Positions 17,868 to 28,465 of a stretch of DNA of 64,000 nucleotides are shown here, in pieces. A model generated the notes under the pieces. That model ran no database searches, was not told the origin of the DNA, and saw nothing but the letters and a program-made list of their open reading frames with translations. Numbering within the stretch: the first letter of the stretch is position 1; every line of letters starts with the position of its first letter. The stretch is from positions 19,826 to 83,825 of the forward strand of contig JALOOO010000001.1 of NCBI GenBank assembly GCA_025454375.1. The letters run 5' to 3'. Position numbers and translations under genes: made by a program. The stretch is from Leptolyngbya sp. Prado105. GTDB taxonomy: Bacteria > Cyanobacteriota > Cyanobacteriia > Leptolyngbyales > Leptolyngbyaceae.

Positions 17868-19154
17868 CTAAGCCCCACTTGTGTAATAGTTTCGAGTCCC
17901 TTTGGCATCGATCGCTTCTCCCAATCGCCGCAACGCATGAACATAGGCAGCCGTTCGGAGCGAAATCGACATCTCTTTTGAAATCGACCAAATCTGCTGC
18001 GCCTCCGCGACCATTTTCTGCTGAAGCGACTGATTTACCTCACCCAACGTCCAATACAACCCATTGCGATTCTGCACCCATTCAAAGTAACTCACCGTCA
18101 CACCCCCCGCATTCACCAAAATATCGGGAAACACATCAATTCCCTTCTCCTCCAAAATGACATCCGCCGCCGAATTCACCGGCCCATTCGCAAGTTCAAA
18201 AATCAATTTAGCCTTGATATTTCTCGCATTTACTTCCGTAATTTGATTCTCTAAAGCAGCAGGCAGCAAAATATCGACATCCAGTGCTAGTAACTCTTCA
18301 TTCGTCAAGCGATCGTGGTCTGCAAGATTACACACACTTCCCTGACAGTAAACCGCCTGAATCTCACGAGTCGAATTCTTGTGCTGCCGAATACTCGGAA
18401 TATCTAACCCATTCTTCGAGTAAATCGCCCCTTTAGAATCACTCACTGCGACAACTTTGCAGCCTGCGCGGTAAGCGAGTTCTGCGATCGTTGCCCCCGC
18501 ATTCCCAAATCCTTGCACCGCAACTGTTGTCTCTGCCGGACGCATCTCAAACTTGGGCAACATCGCCTCGATCGTAAACCAGGCTCCCATCGCCGTTGCC
18601 GCATCTCGTCCCAAACTCCCACCCATCGCGATCGGCTTACCTGTCACCACTCCCGGCACACTCTGCCGCCGAATGATGCTGTACTGATCCATCATCCAGC
18701 CCATCACCATTGCATTGGTATAAACATCAGGAGCCAAAATATCAACATCCGGTCCAATAAAATCCGCGATCGCATCAATATATCCCCGACTTAACCGCTC
18801 CAACTCCAACCGCGATAGTTCCTTAGGATTGACTGCAATTCCTCCCTTTGCTCCCCCAAACGGCAAACTCAAAGCGGCACACTTAAACGTCATCCAAAAC
18901 GCCAAAGACTGCACTTCGTCTAACGTCACATTCGGGTGATAGCGCACGCCCCCTTTTCCTGCTCCGCGCGAGTCGTCATATCGCACCCGATGCCCCTGAA
19001 ACACTTTCAATGAACCATCATCCATTCGCACCGGAATCGATACAGAAAGAGAAGCTTTCGGATACTTCAAAGACTCGATCGCATCTTCTGACAATGGGGT
19101 GTGCTTCAGAGCTTGCTGCAATCGTTGTGAAGCGTCGGCAAATAGGGAAGACAT
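17868..19154 (-). CDS. gdhA: Glutamate dehydrogenase (Glu/Leu/Phe/Val family)
   Basis: A 428-residue amino-acid dehydrogenase interconverting 2-oxoglutarate plus ammonium and glutamate. Catalytic-site blocks are GKGGVRYHPNVTLDEV, the lysine segment LPFGGAKGGIAVNP (about 97-110) and PDVYTNAMVMGWMMDQY. The Rossmann fingerprint VAVQGFGNAGATIAEL (about 211-226) binds the nicotinamide cofactor. The ATG at 19154 is preferred over an in-frame TTG six bases upstream. Family resemblance to true GDH rather than leucine dehydrogenase is judged from the overall motifs. It is divergent from the 220-aa gene; no NtcA site (GTA-N8-TAC) was found upstream. Confidence 0.9.
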   Translation of the reverse strand: MSSLFADASQRLQQALKHTPLSEDAIESLKYPKASLSVSIPVRMDDGSLKVFQGHRVRYDDSRGAGKGGVRYHPNVTLDEVQSLAFWMTFKCAALSLPFGGAKGGIAVNPKELSRLELERLSRGYIDAIADFIGPDVDILAPDVYTNAMVMGWMMDQYSIIRRQSVPGVVTGKPIAMGGSLGRDAATAMGAWFTIEAMLPKFEMRPAETTVAVQGFGNAGATIAELAYRAGCKVVAVSDSKGAIYSKNGLDIPSIRQHKNSTREIQAVYCQGSVCNLADHDRLTNEELLALDVDILLPAALENQITEVNARNIKAKLIFELANGPVNSAADVILEEKGIDVFPDILVNAGGVTVSYFEWVQNRNGLYWTLGEVNQSLQQKMVAEAQQIWSISKEMSISLRTAAYVHALRRLGEAIDAKGTRNYYTSGA

Positions 19155-19502
19155 GACCAAACTCCGCAGACTATTACGGTTAGCCTATCAAGCCAGGAGA
19201 ACTGAAGAAGATTAAGAATTAATCGCGATCGTAAAATTCTGCAATGCTTTATGTCGCGTGACTTGCGAAAGTAACCCTTCTCTTTAGCGGCTCATACAGT
19301 GCTTCAAAAGCCGCAGCACTCTCAGCCACTCACTACACTTGAGCCGAATTGAGCGCCAGCAATGATCAAGTGTCCTCAAGTTTTCACACCTTCGAGAACG
19401 ACTCGGAGCGTGTGTGAGCCAAGTAGGTCTAGGAATCTGGGAAAATCAGCGATCGTAGTCGATAATTGCTATGCTCTAGACACGCTGAACTGGTGAGAAT
19501 CT
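19155..19502. other. Divergent intergenic region, gdhA / 220-aa gene
   Basis: About 348 bp with promoters for both sides. TATGCT near 19470 is a possible -10 for the rightward gene; no convincing -35 was found. No gene or RNA was recognised. Confidence 0.35.
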
Positions 19503-20165
19503 ATGCGTCTTCCTCTGCCCCAATTTTCTACTCAAAATCGCCCTGCAAACCACATTGCAGAAGTGATCGAGACGGCAACCACTGAATTCCTCGCTCAGTG
19601 TTTAGAGCCAGACGATCTTTCTTTTCCAGCGATGCCTGCTTTTGGCAGTTGGGTGAAAGCGATCGACGAAGAAACAAATAATCTCATCTATGCCGTGGTC
19701 TACCATGCGACCACTAGCCCGATCGATACCGTTCACCGAGCCAGAGCCTTAGGCATGTCAATGCAAGAACTGCGCGAACAGCAACCGCAGATTTTTGCCA
19801 TGCTCAGAACTGAATTTCGTTCCGCGATCGTTGGGTATCGGACAGGCGGGAATCAAAAAAATGGCTCAAAAGGCGGAACTCTCTATCAACATTTACCCCC
19901 GCGTCCGCCTCAAATCCATCAAGCCATTTATGCTTGTGATTCAGATGAAATTATTGAATTTAGTAACGAACTTGATTTTCTCAGAACCTTACTACAAGTG
20001 GGCAATGCTCCTGTCGATGCCTTGAGCGCGGCAGCTATTCGAGAAATTTACCAGTTAAGGAAAGCCGATCGTGCTTGGCTAGTTCAGGCAGGGCGAATGC
20101 TCAGTTTACTTTTGAAAGATGATTACGATCGCTTGAGAGTGATCCTCAGTCAGATTCACCTCTAG
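19503..20165 (+). CDS. Conserved cyanobacterial protein, probable HAS-barrel fold
   Basis: A 220-residue soluble protein without signal or membrane segments. The N-terminus (MRLPLPQFSTQNRP, HIAEVIETATTEFLAQCLE) and AMPAFGSWVKAIDEETNNLIYAVVYHATTSPID resemble cyanobacterial proteins annotated with a HAS-barrel domain, the small beta barrel found at the front of HerA-type ATPases. Here it is followed by a helical C-terminus and no ATPase. No catalytic motif is visible. It begins with ATG 19503 and is followed 61 bp later by the antiporter gene on the same strand. Function unknown; the fold is recalled from family resemblance only. Confidence 0.7.
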   Translation: MRLPLPQFSTQNRPANHIAEVIETATTEFLAQCLEPDDLSFPAMPAFGSWVKAIDEETNNLIYAVVYHATTSPIDTVHRARALGMSMQELREQQPQIFAMLRTEFRSAIVGYRTGGNQKNGSKGGTLYQHLPPRPPQIHQAIYACDSDEIIEFSNELDFLRTLLQVGNAPVDALSAAAIREIYQLRKADRAWLVQAGRMLSLLLKDDYDRLRVILSQIHL

Positions 20166-20226
20166 ACGGATTGTGAGCGACCTCCGAACAGATACACACT
20201 AAGTTTAATCAATTGAAGAATCCTGC

Positions 20227-22323
20227 ATGTTATTGCTAAGCGCTAGCTTATTTCAACAACCGATTGTTTCCTTTGTAATTTTGCTGGCGGTCATTCTGGT
20301 CGTTCCGATTCTCTTTGAGCGATTGCGATTGCCGGGATTAGTCGGGTTACTTGCAGCAGGAGTCGCCTTAGGTCCAAATGGTTTAGGCGTTTTTCAGAGC
20401 GAGTCTGAGACGATGAATTTGCTCTCAGATATTGGACTCGTTTATTTGATGTTCGTTGCAGGGCTAGAAATCGATCTCGAACAATTTACTCAGACTCGAA
20501 ATCGCTCGATCGGGTTTGGGACGTTGACGTTTTTAGTGCCCTTGATCACCGGAACGATCGTCGGTCGAATTTTCGGATTTGATTGGAATCCTGCAATTTT
20601 GATCGGCTCTCTATTTGCCTCTCACACCTTGCTCGCGTATCCCATTATCAGTCGGCTCGGTGTCGTCGGAAATGAAGCGGTGACGGTCACAATCGGCGCA
20701 ACAATTTTTACAGACATCGGTGCGCTGCTCGTGTTAGCAATCTGCGTCGGGATTCATGCAGGGGACTTTACCCTGTTCAAGCTCTTTACGCTGCTCGCGG
20801 CATTGGTGATCTATACGATCGTCATTCTCGTCGGGTTTGACAAAGCAGGACGCGAATTTTTCAAGCGCTCCGGGGATGAAGAAGGCAATCAATTTCTCTT
20901 TGTGCTGCTTGCCGTCTTTCTCGCTTCAGTGGGTGCGCAGTTGATTGGAGTCGAGAAAATTGTCGGAGCATTCCTTTCTGGACTTGCGGTGAATCGCGTC
21001 GTGGGAGATAGTCCAGTCAAGGAAAAAGTTTTATTTGTCGGCAGTGTCTTGTTCATTCCGATTTTCTTTGTGGATATGGGCTTGTTGATTCGAGTGCCTG
21101 CTTTTATTCAGAGCTTGACGAATCCGCAATTGTTGGGGTTGACTTTCGCGATCGTATTCGGACTAATTTTTAGCAAAATGGTGGCAGCCGTTCTTGCAAA
21201 ATTTGCCTACCGCTATAGCTGGACAGAAATGATGGTGATGGGGTCGCTTTCTCTGCCCCAAGTTGCCGCGACGCTTGCTGCAACACTCGTCGGATATCGC
21301 GCTGGACTGCTAAGCGAAGGCGTGCTCAATAGCGTGATTGTGCTAATGCTTGTGACCTCTACGCTGGGTCCGATTTTGACCGCACGCTTTGCCAATGAGC
21401 TAAAAGCCGAAACAGTCGAGAATTTAGAGCCGACCGCGATTTCTGCTCCTATCTGGACAAATCAAATGACCGTGCTGATTCCGGTCTACAACCCCAACAC
21501 CGAAGCCAACTTACTAGAATTAGCCGCATTAATTGCTCGATCGCATTCTGGGCGACTGATTCCTTTTGCGATCGCATTCTCTCAGTCGCATCTCAACTCG
21601 TCTCAGATGCAAGAACGCCTCGATCGCAGCGAATCTCTCCTCGATCGCGCGTCAAAACTCGCACAATCGTTTGATGTTGAAGTCACGCCAATTCTGCGGA
21701 TTGACGATCGCATTGCTCAAGGCATTACCCGCGCAACTCGGGAACATCGGGCAAATCTGATCGTGATGGGATGGGGACGACAAAGCCGATTTGGAGAACG
21801 GTTGTTTAGAACGATCGTCAGCGATGTGCTGTATGCCGCTCCCTGTCCGGTTGCGGTCGCCCGTCTGCTCAAATCCCCGAGCGAATTTCAGAAAATTCTC
21901 ATCCCGGTCGAAAACTTGACTCCTCGATCGATCTCTGCCCTGCAATTCGCACTCAGCATCGCAACCGCGACAGAGGGGCAAATGACCCTCGTGCATGTCT
22001 GCGGGCGCACGACTTCTGCCAGCAAAATTGCCTGGATTCGCTCCCAGATCGATCTGTTGATCGAAAAACTCTCCCCGCCTCAGACGCACCTCACCTCGAT
22101 CGAAATTGTGATTGTTCCAGAAGACGATATTGGACGCGCGATCATAACGGCTGCAAAATCGTTTGATCTGCTGATTCTGCGCGCGTCTCAAGCACCGAAT
22201 ACGGCTGGAGGATTGATTCTGAGCAATATCACCTCGCAAATTGCTATGCAAATTCAATGCTCGATGATTTTGCTCGGTGAACCTGAAATGGTCGATCGTC
22301 CGGTCTTTCTCCCCAATTCGTAA
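20227..22323 (+). CDS. CPA2 cation:proton antiporter fused to two UspA domains
   Basis: A 698-residue membrane transporter. Residues 1 to about 395 form a KefB/NapA-like Na+(K+)/H+ exchanger with roughly 12-13 helices, including GLVGLLAAGVALGPNGLG, LVYLMFVAGLEIDLEQF and the ATIFTDIGALLVLA segment with a membrane aspartate. Residues about 410-540 and 560-690 are two universal-stress-protein domains (QMTVLIPVYNP...NLIVMGWGRQSRFGERLF and FQKILIPVEN...). The second has lost the usual G-x2-G-x9-G(S/T) nucleotide loop, the first keeps part of it. This fusion is common in cyanobacteria. Ion specificity cannot be read from sequence. Confidence 0.9.
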   Translation: MLLLSASLFQQPIVSFVILLAVILVVPILFERLRLPGLVGLLAAGVALGPNGLGVFQSESETMNLLSDIGLVYLMFVAGLEIDLEQFTQTRNRSIGFGTLTFLVPLITGTIVGRIFGFDWNPAILIGSLFASHTLLAYPIISRLGVVGNEAVTVTIGATIFTDIGALLVLAICVGIHAGDFTLFKLFTLLAALVIYTIVILVGFDKAGREFFKRSGDEEGNQFLFVLLAVFLASVGAQLIGVEKIVGAFLSGLAVNRVVGDSPVKEKVLFVGSVLFIPIFFVDMGLLIRVPAFIQSLTNPQLLGLTFAIVFGLIFSKMVAAVLAKFAYRYSWTEMMVMGSLSLPQVAATLAATLVGYRAGLLSEGVLNSVIVLMLVTSTLGPILTARFANELKAETVENLEPTAISAPIWTNQMTVLIPVYNPNTEANLLELAALIARSHSGRLIPFAIAFSQSHLNSSQMQERLDRSESLLDRASKLAQSFDVEVTPILRIDDRIAQGITRATREHRANLIVMGWGRQSRFGERLFRTIVSDVLYAAPCPVAVARLLKSPSEFQKILIPVENLTPRSISALQFALSIATATEGQMTLVHVCGRTTSASKIAWIRSQIDLLIEKLSPPQTHLTSIEIVIVPEDDIGRAIITAAKSFDLLILRASQAPNTAGGLILSNITSQIAMQIQCSMILLGEPEMVDRPVFLPNS

Positions 22324-22525
22324 GTTCATACAGAGATTAAATTAATCCCTAAATTTCCTAAAATCTTCTGATTAAGCTTGATTTGCCGAGACAGTCATGT
22401 GAAATTTGATACATGAGAAGCCGTCCCGCGCAATGAATTGCCTAATTTCAGTCAATGAATTGACGAATTGCTCTCGCTATTTCTCCACGTTGACCGAAAA
22501 TGGAGTCAACAAGGGTGCATACGAG

Positions 22526-22927
22526 ATGACAACTGATCAAGAAACGGGATCGATCGAATCGATCCGAATTTTACTTATAGAGGATAATGAGCCAAACCGA
22601 CGACTACTTGAAGATTATCTGATTTATCAAGGCTTCGAGGTATGCTCGCTAGCAGTAGGGACGGGCTTTGAACGCGCTTTGCAGGACTTCAACCCTCAAA
22701 TTGTGCTTCTGGATTTAAAGCTGCCTGATATAGATGGATATGACATTTTAGAGCAGATGCAGGACTCTTCTGAATGGCGAGAAATTCCTGTAGTCGTAGT
22801 TTCGGCTCGCGCATTTAATGCGGATCAGCAACGTGCATTGAGTTTAGGAGCGCGGAGATATTTAGTCAAGCCGATTCGATTGTTGGAATTGCTGGAGGTG
22901 ATTCGATCCGTTTTGCGATCGCCTTAG
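22526..22927 (+). CDS. Single-domain response regulator (CheY-like)
   Basis: A 133-residue receiver domain with no output domain. Phosphorylation site Asp63 in LLDLKLPDIDGYD, acidic pair in LLIEDNE (17-23), and conserved Lys115 in RYLVKPI. The open frame begins at 22406, but ATG 22526, preceded by AAGGG (22511-22515), aligns with the family start; a start at 22433 would add 31 unrelated residues. It stands between the antiporter and the GH15-like gene. No cognate histidine kinase is nearby, so it probably serves as a relay partner encoded elsewhere. Confidence 0.88.
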   Translation: MTTDQETGSIESIRILLIEDNEPNRRLLEDYLIYQGFEVCSLAVGTGFERALQDFNPQIVLLDLKLPDIDGYDILEQMQDSSEWREIPVVVVSARAFNADQQRALSLGARRYLVKPIRLLELLEVIRSVLRSP

Positions 22928-23034
22928 CCCCTAGTCATTAGATTCAAGATGCGTTAAGCCTAACAAGTTCGGGTAAAATCTTCAGGTCTGTCCGAGTTTC
23001 GTTTTTTCCTTAACTCTTAACCCTGAATCACGCT

Positions 23035-26000
23035 ATGGCAACCCCCGCAGTTGATCTTACAAACCCGCTCGATCGCTATTACGAGCAAGTTCGATCGATG
23101 ATTCTGAGTCGCCAAAATCCGATCTCTGGACTTTTGCCTGCAAGTACCGCGATCAATGAACATGGAAATTACACCGATGCCTGGGTGCGGGACAATGTTT
23201 ACAGCATTTTGGCGGTCTGGGGTTTGGCACTGGCGTATCGAAAATTAGATGACGATCGTGGACGCACTTATGAACTAGAGCATAGCGTCATCAAACTCAT
23301 GCGGGGCTTGCTGTTTGCGATGATGCAGCAAGCCCATAAAGTCGAAAAATTCAAAGAAAGTCAGAATCCGTTAGAAGCGCTCCACGCCAAATACGACACA
23401 GCAACCGGATCAACGGTCGTGGGCGATGATGAATGGGGACATTTGCAGCTTGATGCCACTTCAGTCTTTCTCTTAATGCTGGCACAAATGACCAATTCTG
23501 GACTGTCAATTGTGTACACGATCGATGAAGTCAACTTTGTCCAAAACCTTGTCTATTACATTGGTCGAACGTATCGCACTCCTGATTACGGCATTTGGGA
23601 GCGGGGGAATAAAATCAATCACGGCAACCCAGAACTCAATGGCAGTTCAGTCGGCATGGCAAAAGCCGCACTCGAAGCGATGAGTGGGCTGAATCTTTTT
23701 GGCACTCAGGGCGGACAGAATTCAGTCATTCACGTGCTGCCGGATGAAATTGCACGTTGTCGCACCACGTTAGAATCACTGCTGCCCCGCGAATCGAGTT
23801 CTAAAGAAGTGGATGCAGCTTTGCTAAGCGCGATCGGGTTTCCAGCATTTGCGGTTGAGGATTCAGAACTCGTCGATCGCACTCGCGATAAGATTATCGA
23901 TCTCCTTCAAGGAAATTACGGCTGTAAGCGATTCTTGCGCGATGGACATCAAACCGTGATTGAAGACACGACCCGTCTGCATTACGAACCGTTTGAACTC
24001 AAGCAATTTGAGCATATTGAATGTGAATGGCCGCTGTTCTTTACTTACCTTGCGTTAGATGGAATTTTTCGAGGCGATCGCGCTCAAGCTCAGGACTATC
24101 TCGATCGTCTAGACAAACTGGCGATCGAGCGCGATGGCTTCAAGCTGCTGCCAGAATTGTACATTGTGCCAGCAGCCGATATCGAAGCAGAAAAAGCCAA
24201 TCCTCACAGCCAAATTCGCATCCCCAATGAAAACGTTCCGCTCGTCTGGGCGCAGAGTTTGTACCTCTTGGCGCAAATGCTGCATGAAGGCGTGATCTCC
24301 GTCGGAGACATTGATCCCTGTGGGCGCTATCTGCGTCGAGGACAACGCCGCAAAGCGACGATTCAGATTGCTCTGATCGCAGAAGACGAAGCGCTACAAG
24401 TCAAACTCGAAGCCAATAATATTACGACTCAGACCCTCAAGCAGGTTGAACCGATCCAAGTCCGCCATGCACGAGAACTCACCGTCGCCTATAGCTATGT
24501 GGGACAAAATGAAAAACTGGCGCTTACAGGTCGTCCCCGGCGACGAATGCGGAGTTTAACGACGGCAAGAGTTTACAAAATTCACAAAGATACGATCGTC
24601 TTTCTCCCCTCATCTCTTGAACCTGAGCGCTTTTACCTGACGTTGGACTATCACTTCCTCGTGTCCAATATCAAGACCGAACTCGCCTATATTCATCGAC
24701 ATTGGCAAAGCTTAGGAAGACCGATCGTCCCTTTGCTGCTGACGAAAGAAATGTACGAACTCGGTCGCGAAGCCTTGCTTGAACTTGCACAAGAACTGCA
24801 AGCCGGACGATGCGGCGATATTCCCGTTCAACTCGGACCACTCAAGCAGTTTCTCTTGAGTGCCGGATCTGAGCGGATTGATTCTCTGCATGAGTTTGAG
24901 TTTGAGACGGCTTCGGTTGTGAAATTAAGCGTGTCTCGCTACTTTCTGGCATTCGATCCGGATAAGACGCATCCGCTTAGCATCTCACAAGAGTTCAAGC
25001 TAGAGTGCGAATCGGATGTCAAAATCTTGCTAGACAGTTTACGATCGTCGCAAAACCTCTATGAACAAGTCGAGCTACTCGGCACTCTCGTTCGACTCGA
25101 AAGCTTAGAATTCGATACGGGAATTGCAGGTGCAGGACAGCCTGTTACAGTGCGAGATCTCCTGAATGAAATCTATGCGAAAGCGAGTAAAGGAGACGCG
25201 AATAAATCCCCCTACTGGAGCTTACTGCGGCGCTGTGCAGGATTGCTCGATAAAGTCGATGTGGGACTCTCTGACGCGGTTACAGACATCATTGTGAGAC
25301 AGAAGCAAATCGCGATCGGCATAGCTTACAGCGAAGACTCTCTGATTGTGCAGCCGCTTCCACATACTGAGGTTTTAGAAAAGATTCGTCAGTTCTGCCG
25401 AGAAGACATCAGCGATCGCGTCCTCACTCAGGAAGTGATTATCTATCTCAGCTTACTCATCAAAGCAGAGCCTGATCTTTTCAAAGGGTTACTGACTTTA
25501 AGAGTGGGCTATCTGATTTTGCTGATTACAACGGATCTAGCCCGTGAGCTAAATCTGACTCAAGACGAAGCCTATGAGAAGTTAATGACTCTCAGCCCCT
25601 TTGAGATTAAGACTCGACTGCGCGAGATTGTTGTCGGCTATGCTGACCTGAACAAAGCCTTACTCAAGCAAGAATCTCTGAAAGTAAAACTGCCGAAGCA
25701 AGCGATCGATTGGGTCGTCCTCGTCGATAAAACGGAAGTCGAACCGACGGCGCAAGATTGGTGGCGCAAGCGTCAGCTTGACGGGGCATTAAATCGTGTC
25801 CCCAAAGACTTCTATCCGAGCGTCTGGAAAGTTCTACATCACTGTAAGGGCTTAGTCATCGGCGACAAGCTAGAACGCCGAAATCGGCTAGAAAGCGAAT
25901 TTCTCACAACCGAGATGACCGCAGGCGAGAAAAACTTTGCATTGAAGATCGAGCATTTGCTGAATAAGATGCAAGCGCCTGAATATCGGCAGGTGAATGT

Positions 26001-26262
26001 CGAAGCATTGATGGAACTTGCCGCGATCGCAGAACGCAACCCCGATTTCAAAGTGGAAGAATACATTGTGATGGATGTCTTAATCGGTCACGCGGTTCGT
26101 CTTGCATGGCTAGATAAGCATCCCCAGCATCGCGATCGCTATGATGAATTCAAAGGTTCCGCTTGGCGATCGTTCTATGAAACCTCGCCTTATGACTGTG
26201 CGAGCTTTGTTGCAAAAGCAATGCAGTACCTGACGCAATTAGGCGAAGCAAGCCCCGTCTAG
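23035..26262 (+). CDS. Glycoside hydrolase family 15-like / phosphorylase-kinase-alpha-like protein
   Basis: A 1075-residue cytoplasmic protein. The N-terminal 430 residues form an (alpha/alpha)6 glucoamylase-like barrel with YTDAWVRDNVYSILAVWGLA, DDEWGHLQLDATSVFLLMLAQ and HIECEWPLFFTYLALDG, the last holding the expected acidic site residues. The long C-terminal part matches the eukaryotic phosphorylase kinase alpha/beta subunit arrangement rather than secreted glucoamylases. There is no signal peptide. It is convergent with a glycogen debranching gene 62 bp away and near a sucrose-phosphate phosphatase, so a role in intracellular glucan handling is likely. Whether it hydrolyses or only binds and regulates is not determined. 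Confidence 0.82.
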   Translation: MATPAVDLTNPLDRYYEQVRSMILSRQNPISGLLPASTAINEHGNYTDAWVRDNVYSILAVWGLALAYRKLDDDRGRTYELEHSVIKLMRGLLFAMMQQAHKVEKFKESQNPLEALHAKYDTATGSTVVGDDEWGHLQLDATSVFLLMLAQMTNSGLSIVYTIDEVNFVQNLVYYIGRTYRTPDYGIWERGNKINHGNPELNGSSVGMAKAALEAMSGLNLFGTQGGQNSVIHVLPDEIARCRTTLESLLPRESSSKEVDAALLSAIGFPAFAVEDSELVDRTRDKIIDLLQGNYGCKRFLRDGHQTVIEDTTRLHYEPFELKQFEHIECEWPLFFTYLALDGIFRGDRAQAQDYLDRLDKLAIERDGFKLLPELYIVPAADIEAEKANPHSQIRIPNENVPLVWAQSLYLLAQMLHEGVISVGDIDPCGRYLRRGQRRKATIQIALIAEDEALQVKLEANNITTQTLKQVEPIQVRHARELTVAYSYVGQNEKLALTGRPRRRMRSLTTARVYKIHKDTIVFLPSSLEPERFYLTLDYHFLVSNIKTELAYIHRHWQSLGRPIVPLLLTKEMYELGREALLELAQELQAGRCGDIPVQLGPLKQFLLSAGSERIDSLHEFEFETASVVKLSVSRYFLAFDPDKTHPLSISQEFKLECESDVKILLDSLRSSQNLYEQVELLGTLVRLESLEFDTGIAGAGQPVTVRDLLNEIYAKASKGDANKSPYWSLLRRCAGLLDKVDVGLSDAVTDIIVRQKQIAIGIAYSEDSLIVQPLPHTEVLEKIRQFCREDISDRVLTQEVIIYLSLLIKAEPDLFKGLLTLRVGYLILLITTDLARELNLTQDEAYEKLMTLSPFEIKTRLREIVVGYADLNKALLKQESLKVKLPKQAIDWVVLVDKTEVEPTAQDWWRKRQLDGALNRVPKDFYPSVWKVLHHCKGLVIGDKLERRNRLESEFLTTEMTAGEKNFALKIEHLLNKMQAPEYRQVNVEALMELAAIAERNPDFKVEEYIVMDVLIGHAVRLAWLDKHPQHRDRYDEFKGSAWRSFYETSPYDCASFVAKAMQYLTQLGEASPV

Positions 26263-26324
26263 CCAACCCTCGCTTACCTTGCGCGATCGCATGTCCAAGC
26301 ATAACTGCCATTTTTGATGGACGA

Positions 26325-28298
26325 TTAGCTTTTTGCTAAAGCAATCCAAGCTCTCAGGACTTCTGCAACCGTCCAAGCTTGAGCAAAGCAACCATGTGGC
26401 ATCATCGGCGCATCACCATCGAAAATTTCACTGAGACTCCCTAAGCCTTGATTACGCAGATGATTTGACATCGGTTCGAGGAATTCTCGCGCTTTCACCG
26501 GATCGCCGTAAACCCGGTAATGCGCGATCGCGTAAGCGCCAATGAGCCAACCCCATACTGTTCCCTGATGATACGCGCCATCTCGCTCGACTGAATCCCC
26601 TTGATATCGTCCCCGATAGTTCGCATGGCGAGGGTCGAGCGAGCGTAATCCATAAGAAGTCAGCAGTGATCGAGAACAAGCATCGACAACTCCTTTTTGC
26701 TGATTCGCATTGAGCGGGCTTTCAGGCAGCGACACGGCAAAGATCTGATTGGGACGTAATGAGGCATCATGTCCTTCAGGCGTATCTAGCACATCGTAGC
26801 AGTAGCCAAGATCCGCATTCCAGAAGCGCTCAAACCTTGCCAGAACGCGCTCTGCCATCGCATCATATTCGCGATAAGGTTTGCCCAGTTGCCGTGCAAA
26901 TTTTGCCATAATGCGCAGCGCGTTGTACCAGAGCGCATTGACCTCGATCGGTTTGCCAATTCGAGGCGTAACCACCCAATCTCCAACTTTTGCATCCATC
27001 CAGGTCAGTTGAGTGCCCGCTTCTCCTGCATAAAGTAAGCCGTCAGCAGAATCTAAATGAATGTTGTAGCGAGTTCCGCGACAGTGCCAATCGATAATTT
27101 CTGACAACATTGGAAATAGATTATCGATCACATCGTGATCATCGGTGGCATTGTAGTAATCGAAAATCGCAATGAAATACCATAAGGTCGCATCAACAGT
27201 ATTGTATTCAGGAATTTCACCTGCATCCGGAAACCGATTTGGTAGCATTCCTTGATTGAGATGCTGCGCGAACGTGTAGAGAATCGATCGAGCAATTTCG
27301 ACTCGTCCGGTAGCCAGCGTTAACCCAGACAGGCTAATCATTGTATCGCGTCCCCAATCCCCAAACCAGGGATACCCGGCAATGATGGTCTTTCCATTCG
27401 GAGCGCGATTGACGATGAACTGATCCGCCGCTAATACTAATTGACGCACCCAAATCGGAGAGGTTTCGACCTGTTTCACCCGATCGAGTCGCCAACAATC
27501 AAACAGTCTCTGCTCATGGTTGCGCTGGGCACGGAGCGCCGTTTCACCATCTAAATTTGGGTTTGATTCGGTACTGGTGACAAACGTCAGCGATTGACCC
27601 GGATAGAGCATCGCTTGAAATGTGGCAGCATGGAGATGATCTTCTCGATCGTTCAGTCCTCTCGATCGCTCAACCGCTAGATCAAATCCGTAGTACCAAT
27701 CATCAGCTTTCGTAACCGTTGCACCTCGACAGATCAGAAAAAATGGAGTCGCCTCAGGATAGGCAGAAAGCTTCAGACCTTGATCAATTGGGTTGATTTC
27801 CATCTGCCAGCCATTGCCATTGGTACTGCCGTGATAGTCTCGGTAATTAACAAAAGCTTTGAACGTCAGTGTTAGCGGTTGCGTTGCCCGATGAAGTTGA
27901 TAATGCACATAGGTCGTATTTTCGCCTTGCTGCATCCAGATGCGTTTTTCGAGAATGGCATCACCGCAGGCATAGCGCCAAACTGGAACCGTACCTTCAA
28001 GAAAAAATCGCTCAATATGTCGGTATCCATGAGGTCCAACGATCCCATCTGACCAGCGATTGGTGCTAAGTGGATAGACATCTTCACCATAGCGAACCGA
28101 TTCATCCAATTTCGTCGTCAGCAATGTGCGATCGAGCGGTGGCTTGAGAGCGGCAATCAGGAGTCCGTGATAGCGACGGGTTAGTACGCCTGCAATCGTT
28201 CCAGATGCGAATCCACCAATTCCATTGGTCACTAACCATTCTCGCGCTTCTGCGGTTGGCAGAACTCCGCAAATTTCCCGCCCAAAGTCAATCACCAT
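26325..28298 (-). CDS. Amylo-alpha-1,6-glucosidase (glycogen debranching enzyme)
   Basis: A 657-residue GDE-family enzyme. The N-terminal GDE_N domain is recognised by [20 protein letters not shown] and [14 protein letters not shown]. The C-terminal (alpha/alpha)6 catalytic domain contains [40 protein letters not shown] and [20 protein letters not shown], carrying the catalytic acids. It cleaves alpha-1,6 branch points left after phosphorylase or isoamylase action. There is no signal peptide, as expected for cytosolic glycogen degradation. The start ATG at 28298 lies before IDFGREICG, the usual beginning. Convergent with the GH15-like gene. Confidence 0.9.
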   Translation of the reverse strand: MVIDFGREICGVLPTAEAREWLVTNGIGGFASGTIAGVLTRRYHGLLIAALKPPLDRTLLTTKLDESVRYGEDVYPLSTNRWSDGIVGPHGYRHIERFFLEGTVPVWRYACGDAILEKRIWMQQGENTTYVHYQLHRATQPLTLTFKAFVNYRDYHGSTNGNGWQMEINPIDQGLKLSAYPEATPFFLICRGATVTKADDWYYGFDLAVERSRGLNDREDHLHAATFQAMLYPGQSLTFVTSTESNPNLDGETALRAQRNHEQRLFDCWRLDRVKQVETSPIWVRQLVLAADQFIVNRAPNGKTIIAGYPWFGDWGRDTMISLSGLTLATGRVEIARSILYTFAQHLNQGMLPNRFPDAGEIPEYNTVDATLWYFIAIFDYYNATDDHDVIDNLFPMLSEIIDWHCRGTRYNIHLDSADGLLYAGEAGTQLTWMDAKVGDWVVTPRIGKPIEVNALWYNALRIMAKFARQLGKPYREYDAMAERVLARFERFWNADLGYCYDVLDTPEGHDASLRPNQIFAVSLPESPLNANQQKGVVDACSRSLLTSYGLRSLDPRHANYRGRYQGDSVERDGAYHQGTVWGWLIGAYAIAHYRVYGDPVKAREFLEPMSNHLRNQGLGSLSEIFDGDAPMMPHGCFAQAWTVAEVLRAWIALAKS

Positions 28299-28465
28299 AA
28301 AAAAAACCAGCCAGTCTCATGATTTTAAGAGACAGCCGTAAAAAGGATCAGGTTTCACCATAAGAAATTTCAATTTCCAAATTTCCTCTCAAGCTCAACC
28401 TTGGGGATCAAGATATTTTTGCAGTTGAGATCTAAACTCAATCAGGAGCTACCGTGAGGTGAAAG

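Noticed and set aside
21652-22329. 225-codon leftward frame opposite the antiporter UspA region
   Set aside because: Arg/Asp-rich antisense shadow of a well-supported gene.
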